9,535 nt of DNA from Burkholderiales bacterium (GTDB lineage: Bacteria; Pseudomonadota; Gammaproteobacteria; Burkholderiales; Burkholderiaceae_C): contig JABMMR010000249.1 of the NCBI GenBank assembly GCA_013205525.1, positions 1 through 9,535 on the forward strand, given 5' to 3'. The translations under genes and the position numbers were made by a program. Under the pieces are notes generated by a model. That model saw nothing but the letters and a program-made list of their open reading frames with translations, was not told the DNA's origin and searched no databases. Numbering within the stretch: position 1 is the stretch's first letter; every line of letters starts with the position of its first letter. This document shows positions 1-7,040 of this stretch, piece after piece.

Positions 1-219
1 CTGCAAGACCAGGGCGTCTTGGCCGAGGTGCGCGCCCGGCAAGTGGTGCTGCTGCGGGCCGACTGGACCCGGCGCGACCCGCAAGTGACCGCTGCCCTGC
101 GCGGGTTGGGCCGCTCGGGGGTGCCGGTGTATGCGCTGTATGTGCCGGGCAAGCCACCTGTTGTCTTGTCTGAAATTTTGAGCGCCAGCGAGGTGCGCCA
201 AGCTTTGGCCCAGCTTTAA
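1..219 (+). CDS. dsbD: Thiol:disulfide interchange protein DsbD-like, C-terminal fragment
   Basis: The reading frame is open from the first base and ends at TAA 217-219. It gives the last 72 residues of a longer protein whose start lies outside the window. The segment VLLRADWTRRDPQ, followed by ALRGLGRSGVPVYALYVPG and a VVLSEIL stretch, matches what I know of the C-terminal thioredoxin-like domain of DsbD/ScsB-type reductases in Burkholderiales. That domain passes electrons from the membrane domain to periplasmic thiol-disulfide partners. The CXXC active site would lie upstream and cannot be checked here. The ATG-less open start and the lack of any signal at base 1 fit a truncated gene and not a short one. 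It runs in the same direction as hemE, 81 bases upstream of it. A different thioredoxin-fold protein remains possible, but the overall pattern is typical of DsbD. Confidence 0.75.
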   Translation: MQDQGVLAEVRARQVVLLRADWTRRDPQVTAALRGLGRSGVPVYALYVPGKPPVVLSEILSASEVRQALAQL

Positions 220-274
220 GGCGGTGCCTGCGGGCGCTGCAAGCCCTCGCTTTCCCTGAGCCTGCAGGCCGCCT
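219..274 (+). terminator. Imperfect stem-loop between dsbD and hemE, possible terminator
   Basis: Starting on the last base of the dsbD stop codon, the left arm 219-235 can pair with the right arm 260-274. AGGCGG pairs with CCGCCT, CCTGC (227-231) with GCAGG (264-268), and GGC (233-235) with GCC (260-262). The stem has a two-base bulge (225-226), one G/T opposition (232/263) and a loop of about 24 bases. Only a short T run (278-280) follows, so intrinsic termination would be weak. It may instead be leader structure for hemE. The pairing is visible, but the function is inferred. Confidence 0.4.
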
Positions 275-300
275 GACTTTCAGGACAACCTGACACAATA

Positions 301-1416
301 ATGCCCATGTTTGCGCCCCTCCAAAACGACACCTTCATCCGCGCCTGCTGGCGCCAAGCCACCGACCACACCCCTGTTTGGCTGATGCGCCAAGCCGGCC
401 GCTACCTGCCAGAGTACTGCGCCACGCGTGCCAAGGCCGGCAGCTTCATGGGGCTGGCCACCAACGTGGACTACGCCACCGAGGTGACTTTGCAGCCACT
501 GGACCGCTATCCGCTGGACGCGTCCATCTTGTTCTCAGACATCCTCACCGTGCCCGACGCCATGGGCCTGGGCCTGTCGTTTGCGATGGGCGAAGGACCT
601 AAGTTTGCCAAGGTGGTGCGCGATGAAGCCGCCGTCGATGCGCTGGCCGTGCCCGACATGGACAAGCTGCGCTATGTGTTTGATGCGGTCACCAGCATCC
701 GCAAAGCGCTTAATGGCCGGGTGCCGCTGATTGGTTTTTCCGGCAGCCCTTGGACCTTGGCCTGTTATATGGTGGAGGGTGGCGGCTCTGACGATTACCG
801 GCAGGTGAAAAGCCTGATGTACAGCCGCCCCGACCTGATGCACCGCATCTTGGCCATCAATGCCGACGCAGTGGCCTTGTATTTGAATACGCAAATTAAA
901 GCCGGCGCCCAAGCGGTGATGGTGTTTGACAGCTGGGGCGGGGTGCTGGCCGACGGTGCTTTCCAAGACTTCAGCCTGGCTTACACCCGCCGCGTTCTCT
1001 CGCAACTTCAACGCAGCCACGACGGCGTGGTTATTCCACGCATTGTTTTCACCAAAGGCGGCGGTCTGTGGTTGCCCGAGATGGCCGAGCTCGACTGCGA
1101 AGTGCTGGGTCTGGACTGGACCGTCAACCTTGGGCGTGCCCGCGCACAAGTGGGTGGCGCGGTGGGAGGTCCAGGCAAAGCCTTGCAAGGCAATATCGAC
1201 CCGAATGTGTTGTTTGCGCCGCCCGAAGCGATTGCCGCCCAAGTGCGCCATGTGCTTGACAGCTTTGGCAAGCCCCACAGCGACCCGCTCAACAACGGCC
1301 CAACCCACATCTTTAACCTCGGTCACGGCATCAGCCAATTCACCCCGCCCGAGCATGTCATCGCCTTGGTCGAAACGGTGCACAGCTACTCCAAAAAGCT
1401 GCGCCAAACCGCCTGA
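301..1416 (+). CDS. hemE: Uroporphyrinogen decarboxylase HemE
   Basis: Cytoplasmic enzyme that removes four acetate carboxyl groups from uroporphyrinogen III to give coproporphyrinogen III, a committed step of haem synthesis. The 371 residues are slightly longer than the E. coli enzyme (about 354). The first family signature, [15 protein letters not shown], is at residues 25-39 and carries the substrate-binding arginines R30 and R34. The catalytic aspartate is D80 in FSDIL. The second signature, [16 protein letters not shown], includes Y156. S211 (FDSWGG) and H342 (LGHGI) correspond to the conserved active-site serine and histidine. The start is ATG 301, but a second in-frame ATG at 307 is also possible. 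The only SD-like sequence (AGGA, 282-285) is 15 bases from the first ATG, so neither start has an ideal ribosome site. It is complete, shows no frameshift, and is followed by a long non-coding gap before priA. Confidence 0.98.
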   Translation: MPMFAPLQNDTFIRACWRQATDHTPVWLMRQAGRYLPEYCATRAKAGSFMGLATNVDYATEVTLQPLDRYPLDASILFSDILTVPDAMGLGLSFAMGEGPKFAKVVRDEAAVDALAVPDMDKLRYVFDAVTSIRKALNGRVPLIGFSGSPWTLACYMVEGGGSDDYRQVKSLMYSRPDLMHRILAINADAVALYLNTQIKAGAQAVMVFDSWGGVLADGAFQDFSLAYTRRVLSQLQRSHDGVVIPRIVFTKGGGLWLPEMAELDCEVLGLDWTVNLGRARAQVGGAVGGPGKALQGNIDPNVLFAPPEAIAAQVRHVLDSFGKPHSDPLNNGPTHIFNLGHGISQFTPPEHVIALVETVHSYSKKLRQTA

Positions 1417-1458
1417 AAAGCCAGTTGCTCAAAAAAAATTTTACCCACGCAAACTCAG

Positions 1459-1467
1459 TTATGCACA
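1459..1467 (+). promoter_or_regulatory. Perfect DnaA box (TTATGCACA)
   Basis: TTATGCACA matches the DnaA-box consensus TTATNCACA at every defined position. It lies 42 bases after the hemE stop and just upstream of the AT-rich core. Its significance comes from the second perfect box about 186 bases away in the same orientation. Binding by DnaA is inferred. Confidence 0.6.
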
Positions 1468-1644
1468 AATTTTCGCCGACTGAATAACTAAGGACTTACA
1501 TCTGAAAAATATTTTAATAGCCTTCAGTTTTTAGGTAAATAATTGATTTATATAGATTTTATGGGCTGCCAATTTTTCGTGCATTGTGTTCAAAGCCTTG
1601 ATTCTTCGGGCTTGAGACAGCTGAATGACAAACTGTCAACAAAG

Positions 1645-1653
1645 TTATCCACA
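1645..1653 (+). promoter_or_regulatory. Perfect DnaA box (TTATCCACA)
   Basis: TTATCCACA is identical to the high-affinity R1-type box of E. coli oriC and sits in an A/T-flanked context (AAAG before it, GAAATTT after it). It is 98 bases upstream of the priA start codon, where bound DnaA could affect priA transcription. Binding is inferred from the match to the consensus. Confidence 0.65.
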
Positions 1654-1739
1654 GAAATTTGGGATGAGTGCCAAAGCCCCTTGTCAATCAAGGACTTAGC
1701 AGGCTTTATGAAGATTTGTCTCAATTTGACGACGCAAAT

Positions 1740-1744
1740 GAGGG
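1740..1744 (+). promoter_or_regulatory. Ribosome binding site of priA
   Basis: GAGGG lies six bases upstream of ATG 1751, an SD-like sequence at good spacing. It supports this start for PriA; no other ATG is near the first conserved residues. Confidence 0.6.
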
Positions 1745-1750
1745 CTTGAC

Positions 1751-3847
1751 ATGCGGCGGGAAATTTCAGTTTTGGTGCCCACACCGGCTTACAGCCGTTT
1801 GTCTGGGCCCTTGACTTATGAAACCGATAGCGATGTACAGCCCGGCTGTTTGGTGCGCGTGCCCTTGGGTCAACGCGACACGCTGGGTTTGGTCTGGCCC
1901 CCCACTGCAGATGCGTCATCCCTGTTCTCGCCCCACCCCTTGAAAGCCATTCACTCGGTTTTGGCGGGTATTCCAGCCTTGTCAACAAACTGGTTAAAGC
2001 TGATTGACTTTGCCGCCCATTACTACCAGCGTAGCGCGGGTGAATTTGCCATGGCCTGTTTACCGCCGTCCTTGCGCGATCTGAGCGCCCTGCAGTTTGA
2101 GCGCAAGCTCGCCCGCCTTAAGCCGGCTGCGCCCGCGCATTTGGAAAAAACGAATGTGCCTGTGCTCACGCCAGAGCAAGCCCACGTCTTGGCCCAACTG
2201 GCCCAGCAGCTTGGCCCATTTTTGCTGCACGGCAGCACGGGCAGCGGCAAAACCGAGGTGTATTTGCGGCGTGCGGCCTTGCTGCTGGAAGAATCTCCCC
2301 AAGCCCAAGTCTTGCTGTTGGTGCCAGAGATCAACCTCACGCCCCAGTTGGAAGCGCGGGTGAGGCGACGCTTTGCCCATTTGGGCGACAACGCTATCGT
2401 GGCCATGCACAGCGGCATGACGCCCGCGCAGCGCCTCAACAGTTGGTTGGCCGCGCATTTGGGCACGGCGCGCATTGTGCTGGGCACACGGTTGGCAGTA
2501 TTGGCTTCGATGCCCAGTTTGGCGCTGATAGTGGTTGATGAAGAGCATGACCCCAGTTACAAACAGCAAGAGGGGGCCCGCTATTCGGCCCGCGACTTGG
2601 CTGTCTACCGCGGCCAACTCGAAGGCGCGCAGGTGCTGCTGGGCTCGGCCACGCCCTCGCTAGAGAGCTGGCACCACAGCCGAGCGGCGGTGGCGGGTCA
2701 GCCCGCTCCGCGCTACCAGCGCTTGTCCATGCCCTCTCGGGTGGGCGACAGCGCCCTGCCCTTGCTACGGCGGGTGGATATGAATAACCAGCCCCGCAAG
2801 ACCTTGATCTCCGCGCCGCTGTTAAGCGCCATGCGCGAGCGACTGGGCAGGCAAGAGCAGGTGCTGGTGTTACTGAATCGGCGCGGCTATGCGCCGGTCT
2901 TGCATTGCACCGAGTGCGGCTGGAAAAGCGAATGCCCGCATTGCAGCGCTTACCGCGTTTTTCACAAAGGCGACCGCACCCTGCGCTGCCACCACTGCAG
3001 CCTCACGCAAAGCGTGCCGCGCGCTTGCCCCGCTTGCGGCAACCAAGACATAGGCGTGATGGGCCACGGCACGGAAAAAGTTGAAGAGCTGCTGGCCGAA
3101 CTGCTGGCCGACTTGAAGCGCCCTGACGGCTCGCCTCTGCGCGTGGCGCGCATCGACGCGGACAGCACACGCCTCAAAGGTGAATTGGTGCGCCAACTGG
3201 CTGAGGTGCATGAGGGTGAAGTCGACGTATTGGTGGGCACCCAAATGGTGGCCAAAGGACATGATTTTCGCCGTATGAGCTTGGTGGCCGCGCTCAACCC
3301 CGATGGCGCTTTGTTTTCTGCCGACTTTCGTGCGCCCGAGCGGCTGTTTTCACTGCTCTTGCAAGCCGCGGGTCGCGCCGGGCGCGACGCCCAACTGAGC
3401 CATACCCAAGCCTGTGAGATGTGGGTGCAAAGCTTTCACCCCGCCCATCCTGTGTTTGAGTTTTTAAAGCGCCACGATTTTGCCGGCTTTGCAGCCCAGC
3501 AGTTGCAAGAGCGCGAGCAAGCGGGCCTGCCGCCCTTTAGTTTTCAAGCGCTGCTGCGCGCTGAAGCGCGCACACAAACCGCCGCGCAAGATTTTTTGAA
3601 TGCCGCCAAAGCTTTGGGAGAAATCCGCTTGCCCGCCGCAGGTGGGGCTTTGAGCGTCTACCCCGCGGTGCCCATGAGCATGCAGCGCGTGGCCGATGTG
3701 GAACGCGCGCAAATGCTGGTGGAGAGCCAATCACGCAAACACCTGCAACAGTTTTTATCGGCGTGGCAAGATGATTTGCAGCAGCTTCGCACGCAGCACA
3801 AAGCAGTGCTGCGCTGGGCCATCGATGTGGATCCGCTGGCGATTTAA
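1751..3847 (+). CDS. priA: Primosomal protein N' (replication restart helicase PriA)
   Basis: DEAH-type superfamily 2 helicase that recognises stalled or repaired replication forks and starts reloading of DnaB. The 698 residues compare with 732 in E. coli. Order of parts: an N-terminal 3'-DNA-binding domain (about residues 1-105), then a linker and helicase core. Walker A is GSTGSGKT at 161-168 and the Walker B DEEH is at 263-266. Eight zinc-binding cysteines form the two PriA sites: C386, C389, C395, C398, C413, C416, C426 and C429. Motif V, GTQMVAKGHDF, starts near 496, and motif VI, QAAGRAGRD, is at 538-546. All key residues are present. The start at ATG 1751 has a good SD sequence. The gene is convergent with the downstream transporter, with only 12 bases between their stop codons, and it follows the DnaA-box gap, so it probably has its own promoter there. 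Confidence 0.97.
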   Translation: MRREISVLVPTPAYSRLSGPLTYETDSDVQPGCLVRVPLGQRDTLGLVWPPTADASSLFSPHPLKAIHSVLAGIPALSTNWLKLIDFAAHYYQRSAGEFAMACLPPSLRDLSALQFERKLARLKPAAPAHLEKTNVPVLTPEQAHVLAQLAQQLGPFLLHGSTGSGKTEVYLRRAALLLEESPQAQVLLLVPEINLTPQLEARVRRRFAHLGDNAIVAMHSGMTPAQRLNSWLAAHLGTARIVLGTRLAVLASMPSLALIVVDEEHDPSYKQQEGARYSARDLAVYRGQLEGAQVLLGSATPSLESWHHSRAAVAGQPAPRYQRLSMPSRVGDSALPLLRRVDMNNQPRKTLISAPLLSAMRERLGRQEQVLVLLNRRGYAPVLHCTECGWKSECPHCSAYRVFHKGDRTLRCHHCSLTQSVPRACPACGNQDIGVMGHGTEKVEELLAELLADLKRPDGSPLRVARIDADSTRLKGELVRQLAEVHEGEVDVLVGTQMVAKGHDFRRMSLVAALNPDGALFSADFRAPERLFSLLLQAAGRAGRDAQLSHTQACEMWVQSFHPAHPVFEFLKRHDFAGFAAQQLQEREQAGLPPFSFQALLRAEARTQTAAQDFLNAAKALGEIRLPAAGGALSVYPAVPMSMQRVADVERAQMLVESQSRKHLQQFLSAWQDDLQQLRTQHKAVLRWAIDVDPLAI

Positions 3848-3859
3848 AGCGTGGCTGGC

Positions 3860-4825
3860 TTAAGCTTTGTACCAAGCCACCCATGCAGAAAAACTGGGGA
3901 AGGCCAAAGCGGTGGAGAGCAAGATCACCCGCGTGATGCGCGTGCTGTCTGCGCCAAAGCGCTCGGCCAGCAAGGCGGTGTTGCTGGCGCTGGGCAAGGC
4001 GGCGACCAGCACCACCGCCATCCAAGCGGTGGGCGTCAGGGGCAAACCCCATTGAATCAAGCCCCAGCCCAAACCGGCTACCCACAGCGGATGCACCACC
4101 AGTTTCAACACCACCAGCAAAACATCCACGCCGCCACGCTGCCAATGCCACCAATCGAGCGCAGCAGCCGGCACGGGGCGCGCCAGCAAAGCGCCTATGG
4201 TGAACAAGGCCACGGGGGCCGCCGCACCCGCCATCAAGCCCACGGTTTGGGTGAGCATATCGGGCAAAACCCAGGCGTTGGCAGACACCAGCGCACCCAA
4301 GCCTATGGCCCAGGTAAGCGGAATACTGAAAACGCTTTTGATGGCCTGCATCAGCGCGCGTCTGGCGCCATGGGTTTGCGCTTGATCTAAGCGCGACAAG
4401 GCAATGCACACCGAGCTGGTGAAAAACAAATCAACCACGATGGTGAGGATGGCTGGCCCCACAGCAGCGGGGCCAAACAGGCTCAGCAACAAAGGCAAGC
4501 CCATGTAACCGGTGTTGGGAAAGGACACGGCCATGGAGCCAAAAGCTGATTCGTTCCAATTGTGCTGGCGCCGCAGAATCCACATGCCCAACAGCACCAT
4601 CACGCTGGCGCTGAGGGCGTACAGCAAAGCCACCGAGCCATCGAGCAGTTGCGCCATGGGCGTATTCGCACCAAAGCGAAACAGCATGCTGGGCAGAGCG
4701 AAATACAGCACAAAACCGTTGAGCCCAGGAATGGCGGCCAAGGGCAGCCAGCCCCGCTTGGCTGCCAAGTAGCCAGCGAACACCAAGATGAAAAAGGGAA
4801 AGGTGACACCCAAGATGGAAAACAT
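3860..4825 (-). CDS. AEC family transporter (auxin efflux carrier/malate permease type)
   Basis: Integral membrane protein of 321 residues with about ten hydrophobic segments spread over the whole length and short polar loops, as in the PF03547 (Mem_trans) family. The N-terminus, MFSILGVTFPFFILVFAGYLAAKRGWL, is typical of these proteins: a hydrophobic helix followed by a basic RGWL-like turn. The conserved SFPNTGYMGLP motif at residues 101-111 is the family's asparagine/glycine/proline signature. A second conserved patch, ALPSASNTALLAERFGAD, lies near the C-terminus. Bacterial members export or import small organic acids or amino acids, but the substrate cannot be read from the sequence. The ATG at 4823-4825 has no clear SD sequence upstream. 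The gene lies convergent to priA and divergent from the rep-like helicase, with about 65 bases for both promoters, so it is probably monocistronic. Confidence 0.92.
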   Translation of the reverse strand: MFSILGVTFPFFILVFAGYLAAKRGWLPLAAIPGLNGFVLYFALPSMLFRFGANTPMAQLLDGSVALLYALSASVMVLLGMWILRRQHNWNESAFGSMAVSFPNTGYMGLPLLLSLFGPAAVGPAILTIVVDLFFTSSVCIALSRLDQAQTHGARRALMQAIKSVFSIPLTWAIGLGALVSANAWVLPDMLTQTVGLMAGAAAPVALFTIGALLARPVPAAALDWWHWQRGGVDVLLVVLKLVVHPLWVAGLGWGLIQWGLPLTPTAWMAVVLVAALPSASNTALLAERFGADSTRITRVILLSTALAFPSFSAWVAWYKA

Positions 4826-4890
4826 GTGGGTTGATTGTCATCGCTATGATGACCGGCTTTGCCGCCTTCGCCTCTTCCACTGTCACCTGC

Positions 4891-6987
4891 ATGTCATCGG
4901 ACCTGAATTTCCCCCAACTCGAAGCGGTCCACCATGTCAACGGTCCTTGCTTGGTTCTGGCCGGCGCAGGCTCGGGCAAAACCCGCGTCATCACCCACAA
5001 GATTGGACATCTGATTCAACTGGGGCTGGCGCCTGAACGCATTGCCGCCATCACCTTCACCAACAAAGCCGCTGCTGAGATGCGCGAACGCGCCAAGCAA
5101 CTGGTGGGTCGTGAAGCCCAAAAAGTGGTGATTTGCACCTTCCACGCCTTGGGTGTGCGCATGTTGCGGCAAAACGGCGAGGCGCTGGGATTGAAAAACA
5201 ATTTCAGTATTTTGGACACCGACGACGTGACCTCCATACTGAAAGACGCGGGCGGCACCACCGACGCGGCCACCGCCCGCCAATGGCAATGGGCCATCAG
5301 CTTATGGAAAAACCAAGGCCTGAACGCCGCCATGGCCGATGCCCAAGCCAGCAACGACAACGAGCGCATCACCGCACGCATCATGGCGCGCTACGAAGAA
5401 CGCTTAAGCGCCTACCAAAGCGTGGACTTTGACGACCTGATTGGCTTGCCGCTCAAACTCTTGCAACAACACACCGATGTGCGAGCGCTGTGGCAGCAGC
5501 AAATGGGCCATGTGCTGGTGGATGAATACCAAGACACCAACGCCACCCAGTACGAGGTGTTGAAGCTCTTAGTGGGTGAGCGAGCGCGCTTTACCGCTGT
5601 GGGCGACGACGACCAGTCCATCTACGGTTGGCGTGGTGCGACTTTGGACAATTTGCAGCGCTTGCCGCAAGACTTTCCCGCCTTGAAGGTGGTCAAGCTC
5701 GAGCAAAACTACCGTTCCACTTCGGCCATTTTGCAAGCCGCCAACAATGTGATTGGCCCCAACCCCAAGCTGTTCCCCAAAACCCTGTTTTCTGAGTTGG
5801 GCGCGGGTGAACCGGTGCGGGTGATAGACGCCGACAACGAAGAGCACGAGGCCGAGCGCATCGTGACGCGCATACAAATCTTGCGCGCGGGCAACGACAC
5901 CGGCGAGGGTGTCAATCAGTTTCGCGCTTGGAAAGATTTTGCGGTGCTCTACCGCGCCAACCACCAGTCGCGGGTGCTTGAGAAAGCCTTTCGTAAAGCC
6001 GCCATCCCCTACAAGGTGTCAGGGGGGCAGAGCTTTTTCGATCGTGCCGAGATTCGCGACCTGTGCGCGTGGCTGCGCTTGCTGGTCAACAACGATGACG
6101 ATCCGGCATTTTTGCGATGCGTCACCACGCCCAAGCGCGGCATTGGCCACACCACCCTGCAAAAACTGGGCGAGTTTGCCAACCAGTACCGCTGCAGTTT
6201 GTTTGAGGCGGTGTTCAGTCATTCTTTGATTGCTGCTTTGCCCCAGCGCGCGGTCGACAGCCTGCAAGCCTTTGGCAACGAGATCAATGATTTGCAATAC
6301 CGCGCTCGCCACACCCAAGGCGCTGAAGCGGCGCTGGCTTTACTTACCCAGTGGCTCAAAGATCTGGACTACGAAAAGCATTTGTACGACGCCGAGGAAA
6401 GCGAAAAAATCGCCGCCGCACGGTGGTCCAATGTGATGGATTTCATCGACTGGATGGCCAAGCGCTGCGCTGGCGAAGCCGACGACGCTGCAGGCGTGAG
6501 CCTCATGGGTGAAAGCAAAACCTTGTTGGAGGTGGCGCAAACCATCGCTCTCTTGTCAACCTTGAGCGAGCGCGAAAAAGACCAAGACGTGGTCACCCTC
6601 TCTACCCTGCATGCGGCCAAAGGTTTGGAGTGGCCGCATGTGGCCATGGTGGGCGTCAACGAAGGTTTGTTGCCCTTCAAGCCCGAAGAGAAGGGCGTGA
6701 GCCTGCAACAAGACGCTTTGAACCTCACGCGTATTCAGGAAGAGCGCCGCCTCATGTATGTGGGCATCACCCGCGCCCAGCGCAGCTTGGTGGTGAGTTG
6801 GAGCCGCAAACGCAAAAAGGGCCGCGAGATGGTCAGCGCCCTGCCGAGTCGATTTATTGCGGAAATGGCGCTCAACACCGCCACCACCAAAGATGATCCG
6901 CGCGAAAAACTGCGCGCTCTGCGTGCCGAGTTGGCGCTCCGGGTGCAAGCCGAAAAATCGGAACAATCGGGGTCAGATCCCGATTAA
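4891..6987 (+). CDS. rep: ATP-dependent DNA helicase Rep (UvrD/Rep family)
   Basis: Superfamily 1A 3'-5' DNA helicase that removes proteins ahead of forks and assists restart. From ATG 4891 it has 698 residues (E. coli Rep 673, UvrD 720). Motifs in order: Q motif (FPQLEAV) near residue 8, Walker A GAGSGKT at 25-31, Ia (TFTNKAAAEM), II DEYQDT from 211, III GDDDQSIYGWRG from 238, IV EQNYRS at 271-276, V STLHAAKGLEW at 571-581, and VI EERRLMYVGITRAQ at 617-630. All are intact. The late PSRFIAEM segment and lack of a long UvrD-like tail favour Rep over UvrD/PcrA, but that choice is not certain. The frame is open back to TTG 4831 and has ATGs at 4846 and 4849. I prefer 4891 because conserved sequence begins right after it, although no clear SD sequence is visible. 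The last codons and the stop lie inside a palindrome. Confidence 0.85.
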   Translation: MSSDLNFPQLEAVHHVNGPCLVLAGAGSGKTRVITHKIGHLIQLGLAPERIAAITFTNKAAAEMRERAKQLVGREAQKVVICTFHALGVRMLRQNGEALGLKNNFSILDTDDVTSILKDAGGTTDAATARQWQWAISLWKNQGLNAAMADAQASNDNERITARIMARYEERLSAYQSVDFDDLIGLPLKLLQQHTDVRALWQQQMGHVLVDEYQDTNATQYEVLKLLVGERARFTAVGDDDQSIYGWRGATLDNLQRLPQDFPALKVVKLEQNYRSTSAILQAANNVIGPNPKLFPKTLFSELGAGEPVRVIDADNEEHEAERIVTRIQILRAGNDTGEGVNQFRAWKDFAVLYRANHQSRVLEKAFRKAAIPYKVSGGQSFFDRAEIRDLCAWLRLLVNNDDDPAFLRCVTTPKRGIGHTTLQKLGEFANQYRCSLFEAVFSHSLIAALPQRAVDSLQAFGNEINDLQYRARHTQGAEAALALLTQWLKDLDYEKHLYDAEESEKIAAARWSNVMDFIDWMAKRCAGEADDAAGVSLMGESKTLLEVAQTIALLSTLSEREKDQDVVTLSTLHAAKGLEWPHVAMVGVNEGLLPFKPEEKGVSLQQDALNLTRIQEERRLMYVGITRAQRSLVVSWSRKRKKGREMVSALPSRFIAEMALNTATTKDDPREKLRALRAELALRVQAEKSEQSGSDPD
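6965..6985. repeat. Palindrome overlapping the rep stop region, REP-like
   Basis: AATCGGG (6965-6971) and CCCGATT (6979-6985) are perfect 7-base inverted arms around a 7-base centre, GTCAGAT; a further G-T opposition at 6972/6978 could extend the stem. The palindrome encodes the last residues of the helicase and ends one base before the stop codon finishes. From memory, GGGGTCAGA-type palindromes are common dispersed repeats associated with REP-type (Y1) transposases in betaproteobacteria. It could also be a simple terminator, but no T run follows (AATTTGG). Confidence 0.5.
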
Positions 6988-7027
6988 TTTGGCGATGCGC
7001 TAACCTTGGCGCTTGTACTGCTTTTAT

Positions 7028-7032
7028 AAAGG
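7028..7032 (+). promoter_or_regulatory. Ribosome binding site of the aldolase-family gene
   Basis: AAAGG lies eight bases upstream of ATG 7041 and supports that start. The 53-base gap after rep holds no clear promoter. The nearest candidate pair, TTGGCG (7006-7011) and TATAAA (7025-7030), has a spacer of only 13 bases, so cotranscription with rep is possible. Confidence 0.45.
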
Positions 7033-7040
7033 CTTGGGCC

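Larger units (their letters stand above)
1417..1750. other. AT-rich hemE-priA gap with DnaA boxes; origin-like or DnaA-regulatory region
   Basis: I see no convincing gene in these 334 bases. The segment 1501-1560 has only 11 G/C bases in 60 (18%), against about 60-65% in sampled parts of hemE, so it would melt easily, like a DNA-unwinding element. Two perfect TTATNCACA DnaA boxes lie at 1459-1467 and 1645-1653, both on the plus strand and on opposite sides of the AT-rich core. Weaker matches with two mismatches each are at 1441-1449 (TTACCCACG) and at 1585-1593 on the minus strand. A 9-base direct repeat, AAGGACTTA, occurs at 1490-1498 and 1690-1698. The arrangement resembles a small origin, but most Burkholderiales origins are next to dnaA. 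A DnaA-controlled promoter for priA or a DnaA-titrating/reactivating site is therefore at least as likely. I found no good -35/-10 pair for priA. Confidence 0.55.

Noticed and set aside
535..1407. 290-residue minus-strand frame opposite hemE
   Set aside because: It is antisense to a clearly conserved hemE, has a low-complexity His/Gly/Ala-rich product, and is a usual artefact of high-GC codon bias.
1593..1613. AAGCC/GGCTT hairpin in the hemE-priA gap
   Set aside because: A five-base-pair stem with an 11-base loop is expected often by chance.
1681..1709. Possible priA promoter, TTGTCA then CTTTAT with 17-base spacing
   Set aside because: The -35 resembles the consensus, but the -10 matches only three of six positions, so it is too weak to annotate.
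1543..1749. 68-residue open frame from a TTG in the hemE-priA gap
   Set aside because: It starts at TTG in the AT-rich core without an SD sequence, contains the DnaA box and resembles no family I know. Non-coding regulatory DNA explains the region better.
3846..3868. AAAGC/GCTTT inverted repeat between priA and the transporter gene
   Set aside because: The arms are only five A/T-rich base pairs with a long loop and overlap both stop regions, too weak to call a terminator.
3537..4409. 290-residue minus-strand frame overlapping priA and the transporter gene
   Set aside because: It overlaps two genes with intact family motifs and gives an Ala/Arg/Gly-rich product without recognisable domains.
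7006..7030. Possible promoter before the aldolase-family gene (TTGGCG, TATAAA)
   Set aside because: The spacer of 13 bases is too short for a normal sigma-70 promoter.
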